DNA from: Fimbriimonadia bacterium
GTDB lineage: Bacteria; Armatimonadota; Fimbriimonadia; Fimbriimonadales; JABRVX01
Length of the DNA: 64,000 nt
Assembly: GCA_039961735.1 (NCBI GenBank)
Contig: JABRVX010000048.1
Coordinates: forward strand, 1 to 64,000
Direction: 5' to 3'
The notes under the pieces are model-generated. The model was not told the origin of the DNA and did no database searches. It saw only the letters and a program-made list of their open reading frames with translations. The position numbers were made by a program, and so were the translations under genes. Shown here in pieces: positions 35,901 through 43,246 of this stretch. Position 1 is the first letter of the stretch. Every line of letters starts with the position of its first letter.

Positions 35901-38587
35901 CGTATCCAGTGGAAGTCCCACGGACCGAGGACCACCGGATCTCCCGGCCCACCCTCGATCACGTCGCCCGAGTCGAGCAGGCGGTGCCGAGAGGCGTTGT
36001 AGGTGCCTTGTGCGACGTCGGGCCCGACGTCGTCTACGTACTGCACTTTGAAGTAGTTAGTCAAGAAGGTGCTAGGTATCTGTCCGCCCTGTGTTAGTGC
36101 CCAGGCAATATCCTGACCACTCAGCACGAGGCGGCCACCCGCGTCCAAATACTGCTGAACTACTTGTCGGACCTCTTGGATATGAATGCCGACGCGCTCC
36201 GTCCAGAGGTCGCCAGAGTACGGAGCTGCCCACACTACCGCGCGCTCCGCGACCAGCACTTGGCGGGTCTGCAGCGGGTTGTTAGGATCCACTTGCTGAT
36301 CGAATCGTGGTAGGTACTGCGCGAGGGCCGTCAGCGGGATCGGGCCACGGCACTGAGTGCGCCAGATGTCGGCCTCTTGATAGACTGCAGTCGGGCCGAG
36401 CGTATCTAGCGTCTCGCCGGTCCGAGGATACGGCTCACCCCAAGGCGCAGGTAGGTAGAACTTGTCGCGCACTCCCGCCGTGGTATAGAACCATGCGTTC
36501 TCGCCGTGCGTCGCTGGGTTGCGCAGCCAGTAGCTCTCCACTGGGGCCCATGTGGTGCGGGCGAAGAGTCGGCCGAGCAACGGATCGAAGTTGAGGTCCT
36601 GCGCGAAGAGCTGTCCTGCTACGTAATCTGCAACGAACAGGATCGGGTTTCTGGCCGCAAATAGCTGAGTGGTAAAGCCAGAGATGTTGTCGTAGACGAG
36701 TTGGTTGCCTGCGACGTCTTCCACGAGCAGGTCGAGGTAGAAGTCGCTCGGCTGCAACGGTGTCACCCATGTATTGGTGTACCAGTTGTCCCCCGCAACC
36801 TCGCCTTCCGGCTCGTTGCCCCCTTCGCTGATCGGTCCGTCGTCGAACAACTGCAGGCCGTCCCGTAGGTCGGAGGCTCCTACCGTACCAACAAACAAAG
36901 CCCACGGGAAGGCGTAGTTGTAGGTGTACGGGTTGACGACCTCTTGGCCGATCTCCACGAAGAGGTCCATCTTCTGGCCAGTAGCCGGGAAAGCTCGTTG
37001 GCCGAACGGGTCGGGCAGATCACCGCGGAGTTTCAGGTACAGGCGGTGCTCCACACCTTCGCTGTCCACCTCAGCTCCATCCGGGTCTTTGAACTGCGCG
37101 TACACGTGCTTCACGCCCGTTTGGAGGTCGCTGACCCAGGCTTTGATCTTGATCGGTTGCCCCGGCATGCCTTCGCGTGGTTCGACGATGGGCAGCACTT
37201 CGAGCAGCGGCGGTGTCGAGTCCACGAAGAGTCCTATCCAGAGGTCGTGAAAACCATCGATCTGGTTCACTGGGGGGTTCGGACGGTCCGACACGTACAC
37301 GAGCCAGTTAAGCCGGAATGCCTCCGTCGGATCCGTCGCGCCTTGCTTACCGGTCGTGTCTCCCGCAGGATCAGCTGTGTAAGCCACCGGGACGTTGACT
37401 GCGTTGTCCTCTGGAATCTCCGGGCTGTACTGGTAAATATCGTAGCTCTCGCCCACACTGTTGGCCGTTACGCGGATGCTCAGCTTGCCGTCGTAACGCG
37501 CCTTGCGCGTCGAAGCAAAGAGAATGCGTGCTCCGTCACTCCGCCAGACCGGGTCGCGATCCTTCGACGGCGTGCCTCCTACTTGGAAGTTTGTCCAAGG
37601 CATCGCGCCGTCGAGCGGCATACCCAATACGTACATGTACAGACGCTCGCTCGTAGCGGTGCGACGTACGAATATGATGCGCGAGCCATCGGGAGACCAG
37701 TCGGGGTCAACGTCATCCGCACCTGCGGGCGGCTCCGTCAGCTGCCGAGTGAAGGCCCCGTCCGGGTACGGCGATCCATCCGCGCGTGAGCGGTAAAGTT
37801 TGTACGGTCCTCCGCTGGCGAGGCGCGCGGCGAATACGATTTCGGTTCCACCGGGTGAGAAAGCGGGATGAATACTATCGCCGAGCGGGCGCACCGGGTC
37901 GTAGTTCACTCGGATGGGCGGGATGTTCGTGCTGAGGTATCGGACGTAGATGTCGAAGTTGCCCGACCCGACGGTGCTGCGCTGGGAGTATACGATTGCA
38001 TTGGAGGCCAAGTTGGTGTCTGGGTAGCGCTGTTCGCCGAAGCGCTCCTCCGGCAGATTCGGATCGTTGCCGGTCAACTGCTGCGCATTCAGCCCCTCCA
38101 TGTCGCAACGCCAGATGTGGTAGGCCTGGTTGACCCCGTCCCACACTAGACGCCCGGTGGAATCGACGCCGGTGGCGTTCGAGGAGAACCAGAGCCTCGT
38201 GTCGCCCTGCGCAAACTTGGGCTCGAGAACGTCGGCGGCCGTCAGCGTGATGTCGCGGTCTTGAGGGGGGCCGCCCCGAGTCGTGCCTTGCCACCGCGCG
38301 CGGAAGCTCTCCTTGGAAAACAACATGTGCTTGCCGATCTCGAACGGCGTCTGGATCACCGGGAAAGTGACCACGTTCTTCTCGGGTACGCCTGGAATTC
38401 GCTCCACCGACTGCGCCCCAGGCAGTTCCGAACGGTTCTGTTTCGTTCGAATGAGACCGCCCCGATCGGCGAACTTCGCGGCGTCCTCAGGCGGGGGAGG
38501 GGTCTGTGAGAATGATGAAACAGGAGAAGCGAATAAGAGCGCGGCGCTGAGAATAACGCCAATCACCGTAGCGCCTTTAGGTTTCAC
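32939..38587 (-). CDS. Giant secreted protein: TolB-like propeller, GATase-like region, carboxypeptidase-regulatory repeats, FlgD-like C-terminus
   Basis: About 1882 residues, first gene of the operon. The signal peptide is VKPKGATVIGVILSAALLFA... Residues about 110-420 hold WD40-like/PD40 repeats (IHPAFSPGGTEIVFAA, DVDPDWSPDGSRIIFVRR, DPVWRSDGARILFAS). A middle part at about 640-1040 includes YLDAGGRLVLSGQDIAWAL, reminiscent of ThuA/GATase-like domains. Three to four carboxypeptidase-regulatory beta-sandwiches follow at about 1035-1430 (DSNGEYVITGLPPGHYFVDA, GRVVDENGSPVGNVTVTL). The shared C-terminal module contains GWNLIGDPF near 1535 and WDGRDSQGVSVPPGMY, and the protein ends IVLKR. I chose GTG at 38587 (GAGGAGG 11 nt upstream); an ATG at 38632 adds 15 residues. 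Confidence 0.82.
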   Translation of the reverse strand: MKPKGATVIGVILSAALLFASPVSSFSQTPPPPEDAAKFADRGGLIRTKQNRSELPGAQSVERIPGVPEKNVVTFPVIQTPFEIGKHMLFSKESFRARWQGTTRGGPPQDRDITLTAADVLEPKFAQGDTRLWFSSNATGVDSTGRLVWDGVNQAYHIWRCDMEGLNAQQLTGNDPNLPEERFGEQRYPDTNLASNAIVYSQRSTVGSGNFDIYVRYLSTNIPPIRVNYDPVRPLGDSIHPAFSPGGTEIVFAARLASGGPYKLYRSRADGSPYPDGAFTRQLTEPPAGADDVDPDWSPDGSRIIFVRRTATSERLYMYVLGMPLDGAMPWTNFQVGGTPSKDRDPVWRSDGARILFASTRKARYDGKLSIRVTANSVGESYDIYQYSPEIPEDNAVNVPVAYTADPAGDTTGKQGATDPTEAFRLNWLVYVSDRPNPPVNQIDGFHDLWIGLFVDSTPPLLEVLPIVEPREGMPGQPIKIKAWVSDLQTGVKHVYAQFKDPDGAEVDSEGVEHRLYLKLRGDLPDPFGQRAFPATGQKMDLFVEIGQEVVNPYTYNYAFPWALFVGTVGASDLRDGLQLFDDGPISEGGNEPEGEVAGDNWYTNTWVTPLQPSDFYLDLLVEDVAGNQLVYDNISGFTTQLFAARNPILFVADYVAGQLFAQDLNFDPLLGRLFARTTWAPVESYWLRNPATHGENAWFYTTAGVRDKFYLPAPWGEPYPRTGETLDTLGPTAVYQEADIWRTQCRGPIPLTALAQYLPRFDQQVDPNNPLQTRQVLVAERAVVWAAPYSGDLWTERVGIHIQEVRQVVQQYLDAGGRLVLSGQDIAWALTQGGQIPSTFLTNYFKVQYVDDVGPDVAQGTYNASRHRLLDSGDVIEGGPGDPVVLGPWDFHWIRPDGELDDWAQQNFLADPAQLVKTPFGLQLQTPGVLVAGSVTIDGAWNQLWIDSINAVGTVSIPTTWRPYRYSSGGFASVAATHASRAKTVFLSYGLEGVHSSHRVITVPIYGDVAWSDSRRYEQLHGMLCWMRTARAYGKVEAIDPDTLEKRPEAGVLVRWISGNGKDPTTVGQVLGAALTDSNGEYVITGLPPGHYFVDAVKPGFRIQHPEVILGIHGGQVNKEDANTINLIITKEPPGSVTGRVVDENGSPVGNVTVTLTSDFPTIPPVSGLTDSQGRFLITCNRGNWTVTVDGTAIGFSDTSQPPSATVVVDAGVTTTVNTGNPDPPGSDTFIIFRPPGNVTGTVTSTEEGNPVIPGAQLTARITRFGQQVTYGPVLTDGNGQYDFAGSGIDLPAGNYVLVVSAFGFRTRDDISVNVISGSSITQDVQLTPVSPRTLRGYVKTRLSGSSFEAAPAGLPVLVKLNDVTVCNTVTFSPPITSGGNVYNYEFAAPDCKLGDNINTYTVHVDTTGTGFRPPAPITVTVPDGDTPPDGLPKYADDIILTPLANFARFINLISVPFNYLTDDPKQLLNGGLNFKLTTWDVDRQLFLNYPMAPADRFRLGRGYFLSNDTNMALTTPGTPADPNNIYPIAIKKGWNLIGDPFQFDVRLGNSFISGPGGVLGYNEAVAAGWVVPIIWKMQSGFLVKDESLTLGQYQGAWFLAYEDVTLLVDPAGGSAPGGDGRAYGPEGSDWWRLTDGWRLPIHVHTETGLQDTAAFIGVASSATDGFDSRYDFPRPPSDEENYVRVYVPRTDWGVRSGRYISDVRGPVAGTQVWNFVVETNGAGSQVTLRWPAMSQLPRNLNLVLMDEQTGKRVFMRSTSSYSFVPSDGAARKFRIESISANRVLRITNPVAQATRSGVASVSFTLSTEASVQVTVLSASGKRVRVIDDRLVATAGVQSVTWDGRDSQGVSVPPGMYTIEVRATTEDGQIARAVAPIVLKR

Positions 38588-38644
38588 TGGGCACTCGACC
38601 TCCTCAATCACCGTCGCCGGTAACGCCTCCATGCGTAACGCAGG

Positions 38645-38650
38645 ATTATA
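38645..38650 (-). promoter_or_regulatory. Consensus TATAAT promoter of the seven-gene surface operon
   Basis: The minus strand reads GGGTTATGCTATAATCCTGCG; the perfect -10 TATAAT lies at 38650-38645 in the 105-bp gap after coaE. The expected RNA start, near 38638, is 6 nt before the ATG at 38632 and about 50 nt before the GTG at 38587. No clear -35 hexamer is visible. No other strong promoter or terminator is seen until 20950. Confidence 0.55.
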
Positions 38651-38692
38651 GCATAACCCCTACTGCGTTCCACTTCCGAGACGTGCGGCATC

Positions 38693-39292
38693 CTAAGCAT
38701 GGACGCGCGACGTTCTCCGCAGGTTCGCCAGAATCGCCTCCACGCGCTTTCGAACCTTTTCCGGCGGGCGATTCGTCATCACGACGAAATGCGCATGCGG
38801 CCTTCTCTCCGCGTCAGAGATCTGTGCCGAGAGTATTCGCCGAGCCAGCCTCTCATCTCCTTCCCAGCGGGCAACCAATCTCCTCATTTGTTCCCGTCGC
38901 CCGCACCGACAGAGGATCACACGGTGGAACTCGCCTTGGAGGCCGGCCTCGATGAGCAGTGGGATCTCGAAGCAGTGGACGTCGCCTGGGGTCTGCGCCG
39001 ACAGATCTCCAAGCCGAGCCATGATGGGCCGGTGCAGCAGCGCTTCGACCTTCCGCCGAAGCGAGTCGTCTTCGAAAATGCGTCGGGCGATGAATCGCCG
39101 GTTCAGCGCACCGTCGGGCAGCGTAGCCCCGGGTCCAACGGCTTCAGCCACTGCTTTCGCGAGCGAGGTGCCTGGTCGGGTGAGTTCGCGAGCCACCTCG
39201 TCGGCACTGAACGTGGGGACCCCGAGCTCGGCGAAGTAGCTGAGGACGGTGGACTTTCCGGCGCAGGCGCCCCCGGTAATCGCCACGTGCAA
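38693..39292 (-). CDS. coaE: Dephospho-CoA kinase
   Basis: Last step of coenzyme A synthesis. With a TTG start at 39292 the protein is 199 residues, the normal CoaE size. It has the P-loop TGGACAGKST, the substrate region FSADEVARELTRPG, IEDDSLRRKVEALLHRPI (here FEDDSLRRKVEALLHRPI), the strand FEIPLLIEAGL and the C-terminal CRCGRREQMRRLVAR. An ATG at 39406 in the same frame, overlapping the ribosomal S1 stop, would add 38 Arg/Ser-rich residues and run through a strong hairpin, so I prefer the shorter form. The first P-loop Gly residues are partly replaced (GGACAGKS instead of GGIGSGKS). Confidence 0.88.
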   Translation of the reverse strand: MHVAITGGACAGKSTVLSYFAELGVPTFSADEVARELTRPGTSLAKAVAEAVGPGATLPDGALNRRFIARRIFEDDSLRRKVEALLHRPIMARLGDLSAQTPGDVHCFEIPLLIEAGLQGEFHRVILCRCGRREQMRRLVARWEGDERLARRILSAQISDAERRPHAHFVVMTNRPPEKVRKRVEAILANLRRTSRVHA

Positions 39293-39317
39293 CGGGCCGG
39301 GAGGCCGGGAAACGACA

Positions 39318-39345
39318 GCGCCGCTTCGCGAACGCGAAGCGGCGC
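39318..39345 (-). terminator. 13-bp perfect hairpin between S1 and coaE
   Basis: GCGCCGCTTCGCG (39318-39330) and CGCGAAGCGGCGC (39333-39345) pair perfectly around two bases. It lies 44 bp beyond the S1 stop (39390) on the minus strand and is followed there by TGTCGTTTCCC. It could terminate S1 transcription or act as a processing or pausing site; coaE begins only 25 bp later. Confidence 0.5.
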
Positions 39346-39389
39346 CAGAGTTCGTTCTTTGCAGCACCCGGCGGAACGTCCTAGTCTCG

Positions 39390-40913
39390 CTAGGATTGCG
39401 TTTCATCCGGAGCAGCGGCGTCTTCGGCTGAGGCCTCGGCAGGCACTTCCACAGGCTCCGGGTCACTCGCGGGCTCTTCTGCCACAGGAGGCTCGGGAGC
39501 GACAGGTTCTTCGGCAGCCGGCTCCGGAACACTCTCCGTCTGAGATGCTGCCTCGGGGGCAGGTGCTTCCTCAGTGGAATGTTCCGCCTTGGCTACAGCA
39601 GTTTCCTCCGACTTCCTCGTGAGCATCTCTTTCAGTGCGCCAACGCGCTCGCCGATGGTCGCCCCGCCCTTGTGGCTCGAACGTCCGTGTCGTTCCACCG
39701 CCTCCCGCTCGATATGGCGCTCCAGAGCCCGGAGGCTCACTACCATACGCCGCTCTGGGGCGCGAATGTCCATCACCTGACACTGAATCGTCTGTCCCTC
39801 GGTGACGACCTCCGACGGGCGGGAGACCCGCCTGTGCGCCATTTCGCTGACCGGCAGCCACGCCTCCACACCCTCTTCGAGTTTGACGAACGCTCCCGAC
39901 TGAACGAGGCGCGACACGGGCACTTCGATGACCTGCCCGACCTTGTACTTGTCAGCTACGATGCTCCAAGGATCGGGCTGAACTTGGCGGTAGCCGAGGG
40001 AGATTTTGCCGATCTCCTGATCCAGACGAAGGATCTTGACCTTGATCTCGTCGCCTTCCTTCAGAACCTCGGACGGGTGGTTGATGCGAGTCCAGGACAT
40101 CTCGCTCACGTGCAACAGACCATCCACGCCGCCGATATCCACGAACGCACCGTAATCTACGATACGCCGAACCACGCCGTCCACCACTTCGCCTACGCGT
40201 AAAGAGCCGAAGATGCGATGTTTTGCCTCTTCGCGCCGCTCCTCCTCGGCCAATCGGTTCGACAGAACAACCTTGCGTCGCTCTCGGTCGATTTCGAGAA
40301 TGCGAAGCGGGAGGCTCTGGCCGACGAAGCGCTCGATGTTCCGAAGCTTGCCGTTTCCCACGTGGGTCGCCGGGACGAAACCACGGACCCCGATGTCTAC
40401 GACGAGGCCGCCCTTCACTCGCTCTGTGACCAGTGCAGTAATGATCTCTTGGCGCTCATAGCAGCGCTCGATCTTGGCCCACCAATCCTCGAAATCCGCC
40501 CTCTTCTTCGAGAGAACCGGGTTGCCGTCGGCTCCCTCGGGGTTCAGGACGACTACCGAGATCTCGTCGCCCAAGTTCACTACACCCTCAGCCGTGGTGA
40601 GTGGCTCGGCACTCAGTTCGGCAAGGGGAATGATGCCCTCCGTCTTCCCTCCCATGTCCACGAAAACGCGGTCGGGTTCGACGTGGACGACGGTGCCACG
40701 GAGCAACTGCCCGCGAGAGAGGCGGCGGAAAGACTGGTCGTACTCCCGCCTCAAGGTATCGTCTTGGAGAGCCTCTTCCATCGAGGCGGGCTCCTCCTCG
40801 CCGTTGGAGATGCCGACGGTCGGCTCGGGCTGAGAAGATTCGGCTACGGTCGGCATGTCGTCGCCTGGCGTGGCGGTCGGAATGCCAGGCTCAAGTTCCT
40901 CGTCAATCATCAC
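39390..40913 (-). CDS. rpsA: Ribosomal protein S1 (four S1 domains)
   Basis: RNA-binding ribosomal protein of 507 residues with four S1 domains. They begin near residue 70 (RGTVVHVEPDRVFVDMGGKTEGIIPL), 155 (ALVTERVKGGLVVDIGVRGFVP), 240 (DGVVRRIVDYGAFVDIGGVDGLLHVSEMSW) and 325 (VPVSRLVQSGAFVKLEEGVEAWLPVSEM). The third is the best conserved, as is usual. An acidic N-terminal tail of about 65 residues and a long Pro/Glu/Ala-rich C-terminal tail (about 400-507) are low complexity. Proteobacterial S1 has six domains, so this is the shorter form seen in several other phyla. It lies upstream of coaE on the same strand. Confidence 0.88.
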   Translation of the reverse strand: MMIDEELEPGIPTATPGDDMPTVAESSQPEPTVGISNGEEEPASMEEALQDDTLRREYDQSFRRLSRGQLLRGTVVHVEPDRVFVDMGGKTEGIIPLAELSAEPLTTAEGVVNLGDEISVVVLNPEGADGNPVLSKKRADFEDWWAKIERCYERQEIITALVTERVKGGLVVDIGVRGFVPATHVGNGKLRNIERFVGQSLPLRILEIDRERRKVVLSNRLAEEERREEAKHRIFGSLRVGEVVDGVVRRIVDYGAFVDIGGVDGLLHVSEMSWTRINHPSEVLKEGDEIKVKILRLDQEIGKISLGYRQVQPDPWSIVADKYKVGQVIEVPVSRLVQSGAFVKLEEGVEAWLPVSEMAHRRVSRPSEVVTEGQTIQCQVMDIRAPERRMVVSLRALERHIEREAVERHGRSSHKGGATIGERVGALKEMLTRKSEETAVAKAEHSTEEAPAPEAASQTESVPEPAAEEPVAPEPPVAEEPASDPEPVEVPAEASAEDAAAPDETQS

Positions 40914-41073
40914 TGGTCACGCTCCAAAATCGCACGAAGGACTCGGCAAAACGGGTCCCGCGCGCCTCGTCGCACACGGCATGGCATTATTGCACATTTG
41001 TGGTCGTCTTGCACCCGCGAATCCCGCCAACCAACGAGCAATTCGGATCGCACCCTCAGTGATGACGCGGTGA

Positions 41074-41079
41074 TACACT
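41074..41079 (+). promoter_or_regulatory. Putative -10 box of the nucleoside phosphorylase gene
   Basis: TACACT ends 9 nt before the ATG at 41089 and there is no Shine-Dalgarno between, so the mRNA may be leaderless or have only a few leader bases. The 175-bp gap (40914-41088) holds nothing else I can name. Confidence 0.4.
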
Positions 41080-41088
41080 TTGCCGACC

Positions 41089-42402
41089 ATGCGCATTCAG
41101 GACATCATCGCCGCCAAGCGCGACGGCAGAACGAATACGCCGGCAGATCTCCAGGATCTCGTCGGCGGCTACGTTGCCGGTCGCGTTGCCGACTATCAGG
41201 TCAGCGCGTGGCTGATGGCGGCGTACTTGCGGGGGCTCTCCCCCGAGGAAACACTGGCCCTAACCCATATCATGGCCGAAAGCGGGACCCAACTCGACCT
41301 CTCGGCCCTACCCCCGCCGCACGTGGACAAGCACTCGACGGGTGGAGTGGGTGACAAGACCACTTTGGTGGTCGTGCCACTTCTTGCGGCTTGCGGGTGC
41401 ACGGTGGTCAAGATGTCGGGGCGAGGGCTCGGCATCACGGGCGGCACGGTGGACAAGTTGGAGAGCATCCCGGGCTTCCGAACTGCACTGGAGCCGGAGG
41501 AGATGCTGAAGGTAGCCGGCGCGTGCGGCTGCTGCCTCGCAGGCCAGACCCAGCGTCTCGCTCCCGCTGACCGCCTGTTGTACTCGCTGAGAGACGCGAC
41601 AGCAACGGTGGGCAATATTTCGCTCATCACCGCGAGCATCATGTCGAAGAAGCTGGCTGCCGGGGCCGAGGTGTTGCTCTTAGACGTGAAGTGCGGAAGC
41701 GGTGCATTCATGCAGAGCCTGGAGGACGCCCGAGCACTGGCCAAGTCGCTCCTGGAAGTAGGCAGAGCGGCGGGCAAGCGAGTGGTGGCGCTCATCTCCG
41801 ACATGCAGGCGCCGCTCGGCCACGCAGTCGGCAACGCGCTCGAGGTGATCGAAGCCATTCGCACTCTACGAGGCGAGGGGCCGGCGCGATTCCAGGACTT
41901 CTGCCTTGCGCTAGCTGCAGAAGCGCTGGTTGCTGCGAGCATTGCCGAGCATGACCAGCAGGGATACCTTCTGGCGAAGACGCGGCTTGGCGATGGCTCC
42001 GCTCTCGACCGATTCCGCGCCCTTGTCGAGTTACAGGGAGGCGATCCCTGCATCTGCGACGAGCCAGGAACCCTAATGGAGGGTCTGGCCGGCGTTACGG
42101 TGACTGCCCAGAGCAGCGGATACGTGTCAGGGATTGACGCCGGAGAGGTGGGCAGGGCCGTGGTCGAACTGGGCGCGGGGAGGCAACGGAAGGAGGATCC
42201 GATTGACCCGCAAGTCGGGGTTGTGATGAAGATCGAAGTGGGAGACCGCGTCGAGCGAGGAACGCCCATAGCCACTGTGTACGCTCGCGACCGCGAGGCC
42301 TCAGAACGGGCCGCAGCGACCGTGTCGCAGGCGGTCCGGCTGAACGAGGAGCCGGTTGCGGCAAAGCCCGTGATTCTCGAGCGAACAATGTCGGACGGCT
42401 GA
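41089..42402 (+). CDS. Pyrimidine-nucleoside (thymidine) phosphorylase
   Basis: Phosphorolysis of thymidine, uridine or deoxyuridine for salvage. The 437-residue protein has the family's N-terminal helical lobe (MRIQDIIAAKRDGRTNT), the phosphate-binding region KHSTGGVGDKTTLVV, the signature KMSGRGLGITGGTVDKLESIPG, SLRDATATVGNISLITASIMSKKLAAG, and the C-terminal barrel-sandwich (GVVMKIEVGDRVERGTPIATVYA). Length and residues fit the Gram-positive-type pdp as well as deoA, so I leave the symbol open. I chose the ATG at 41089; a TTG at 41080 would add three residues. Confidence 0.92.
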   Translation: MRIQDIIAAKRDGRTNTPADLQDLVGGYVAGRVADYQVSAWLMAAYLRGLSPEETLALTHIMAESGTQLDLSALPPPHVDKHSTGGVGDKTTLVVVPLLAACGCTVVKMSGRGLGITGGTVDKLESIPGFRTALEPEEMLKVAGACGCCLAGQTQRLAPADRLLYSLRDATATVGNISLITASIMSKKLAAGAEVLLLDVKCGSGAFMQSLEDARALAKSLLEVGRAAGKRVVALISDMQAPLGHAVGNALEVIEAIRTLRGEGPARFQDFCLALAAEALVAASIAEHDQQGYLLAKTRLGDGSALDRFRALVELQGGDPCICDEPGTLMEGLAGVTVTAQSSGYVSGIDAGEVGRAVVELGAGRQRKEDPIDPQVGVVMKIEVGDRVERGTPIATVYARDREASERAAATVSQAVRLNEEPVAAKPVILERTMSDG

Positions 42403-42471
42403 CAGCGCAGTCCCGGGTCTGCACGACCCAAACTGCCGGTGGCGTGCGGCGCGTTAGGCCGGCGCGGCAGT

Positions 42472-42831
42472 TCAAACCTCTTCGTCGTGTGCCCGCCAAC
42501 CCGGGTCAACGATGCACAGGAACTCGAGATCTGTCTCCCCCTCATTGGAGAGCCACTGAGTTACACCGGGCGGGACCAGGACGGTGTCTCCTGCCGTTAC
42601 CCACGCCTCTTCTCCGCCAACGTGCATCCGGCCCTGACCGAGCAAGAAGTAGTACACCTCGGACGACTCCCGCAGTCGGTGCGGCAGACTCTTCGCGCCG
42701 ACCGGAAGGCTCGCCCATGCCAAGCTGTAGCCAAGCGGCAGACCCTCATTAGGGCCGTGCAGCATCTCGCGAAGCCGTGTGTGGTCTCCCGCCAAGATCT
42801 CGGTCCGCTCGGACAGACGCCTTATTTCCAA
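42472..42831 (-). CDS. Small cupin-domain protein
   Basis: A 119-residue single-domain cupin. Motif 1 is present as LPHRLRESSEVYYFLLGQGRM, with the possible metal ligands His and Glu. Motif 2 is AGDTVLVPPGVTQWLSNEG, where the usual His is Gln. The metal site is therefore incomplete and enzymatic activity is uncertain. A -10-like TACACT and a GGAGG lie upstream in the 84-bp gap shared with the divergent ferredoxin gene. The function is unknown; small cupins like this are often sugar isomerases or ligand binders. Confidence 0.8.
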   Translation of the reverse strand: MEIRRLSERTEILAGDHTRLREMLHGPNEGLPLGYSLAWASLPVGAKSLPHRLRESSEVYYFLLGQGRMHVGGEEAWVTAGDTVLVPPGVTQWLSNEGETDLEFLCIVDPGWRAHDEEV

Positions 42832-42915
42832 ATGGGCTCACCTCCAGGACCCAGTGTAGCCTGCCACTGCCAGCCGGCGGAAGGTACGATGCGCGAACGA
42901 AGGAGGTCACATCGG

Positions 42916-43233
42916 GTGCCAAAGTTGCGAATCGAAGGGGTCGGTGAGTTCGAAGTCGAGTTAGGCAAGAAGCTGGTGCTGGCTATTGAGGACTCGGGGG
43001 TAGACATCTCGCATCGCTGTGGCGGCAAAGCACGCTGCACCACGTGTCGCGTGCGCTTTCACAGCCCAGAGCCGCCGATGGGCGAAGTCGAGCGACAATG
43101 CCTCGAAGAGGACGGGGTGCTCGGGGAGTTTCGCCTGTCGTGCCAGAGCCGAGTCACGGACGACATGCACGTAGAAGTATTGATGCGCGCAAGCGAGCAA
43201 GGCTGGGAGCCTGGCCCGCGGCCGGAAGACTAG
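42916..43233 (+). CDS. 2Fe-2S ferredoxin
   Basis: A 105-residue electron carrier with a 2Fe-2S ferredoxin fold. The cysteines are CGGKARCTTC (Cx5Cx2C, the adrenodoxin/NqrF-type spacing) and a fourth in FRLSCQSRV. The N-terminus PKLRIEGVGEFEVELGKKL forms the expected first hairpin. I chose GTG at 42916 since AGGAGG lies 9 nt upstream; an open frame extends back to 42439 antisense to the cupin gene but has no coding character. The partner reductase is unknown. Confidence 0.88.
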   Translation: MPKLRIEGVGEFEVELGKKLVLAIEDSGVDISHRCGGKARCTTCRVRFHSPEPPMGEVERQCLEEDGVLGEFRLSCQSRVTDDMHVEVLMRASEQGWEPGPRPED

Positions 43234-43246
43234 GTCCCGCTAGCCT

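Noticed and set aside
24623-38587. Type 9 secretion system gene set
   Set aside because: The FlgD-like C-termini with a final Arg or Lys recall type 9 sorting domains, but no PorU, SprA, PorV or Gld-type gene is in the window, so I do not call it a type 9 system.
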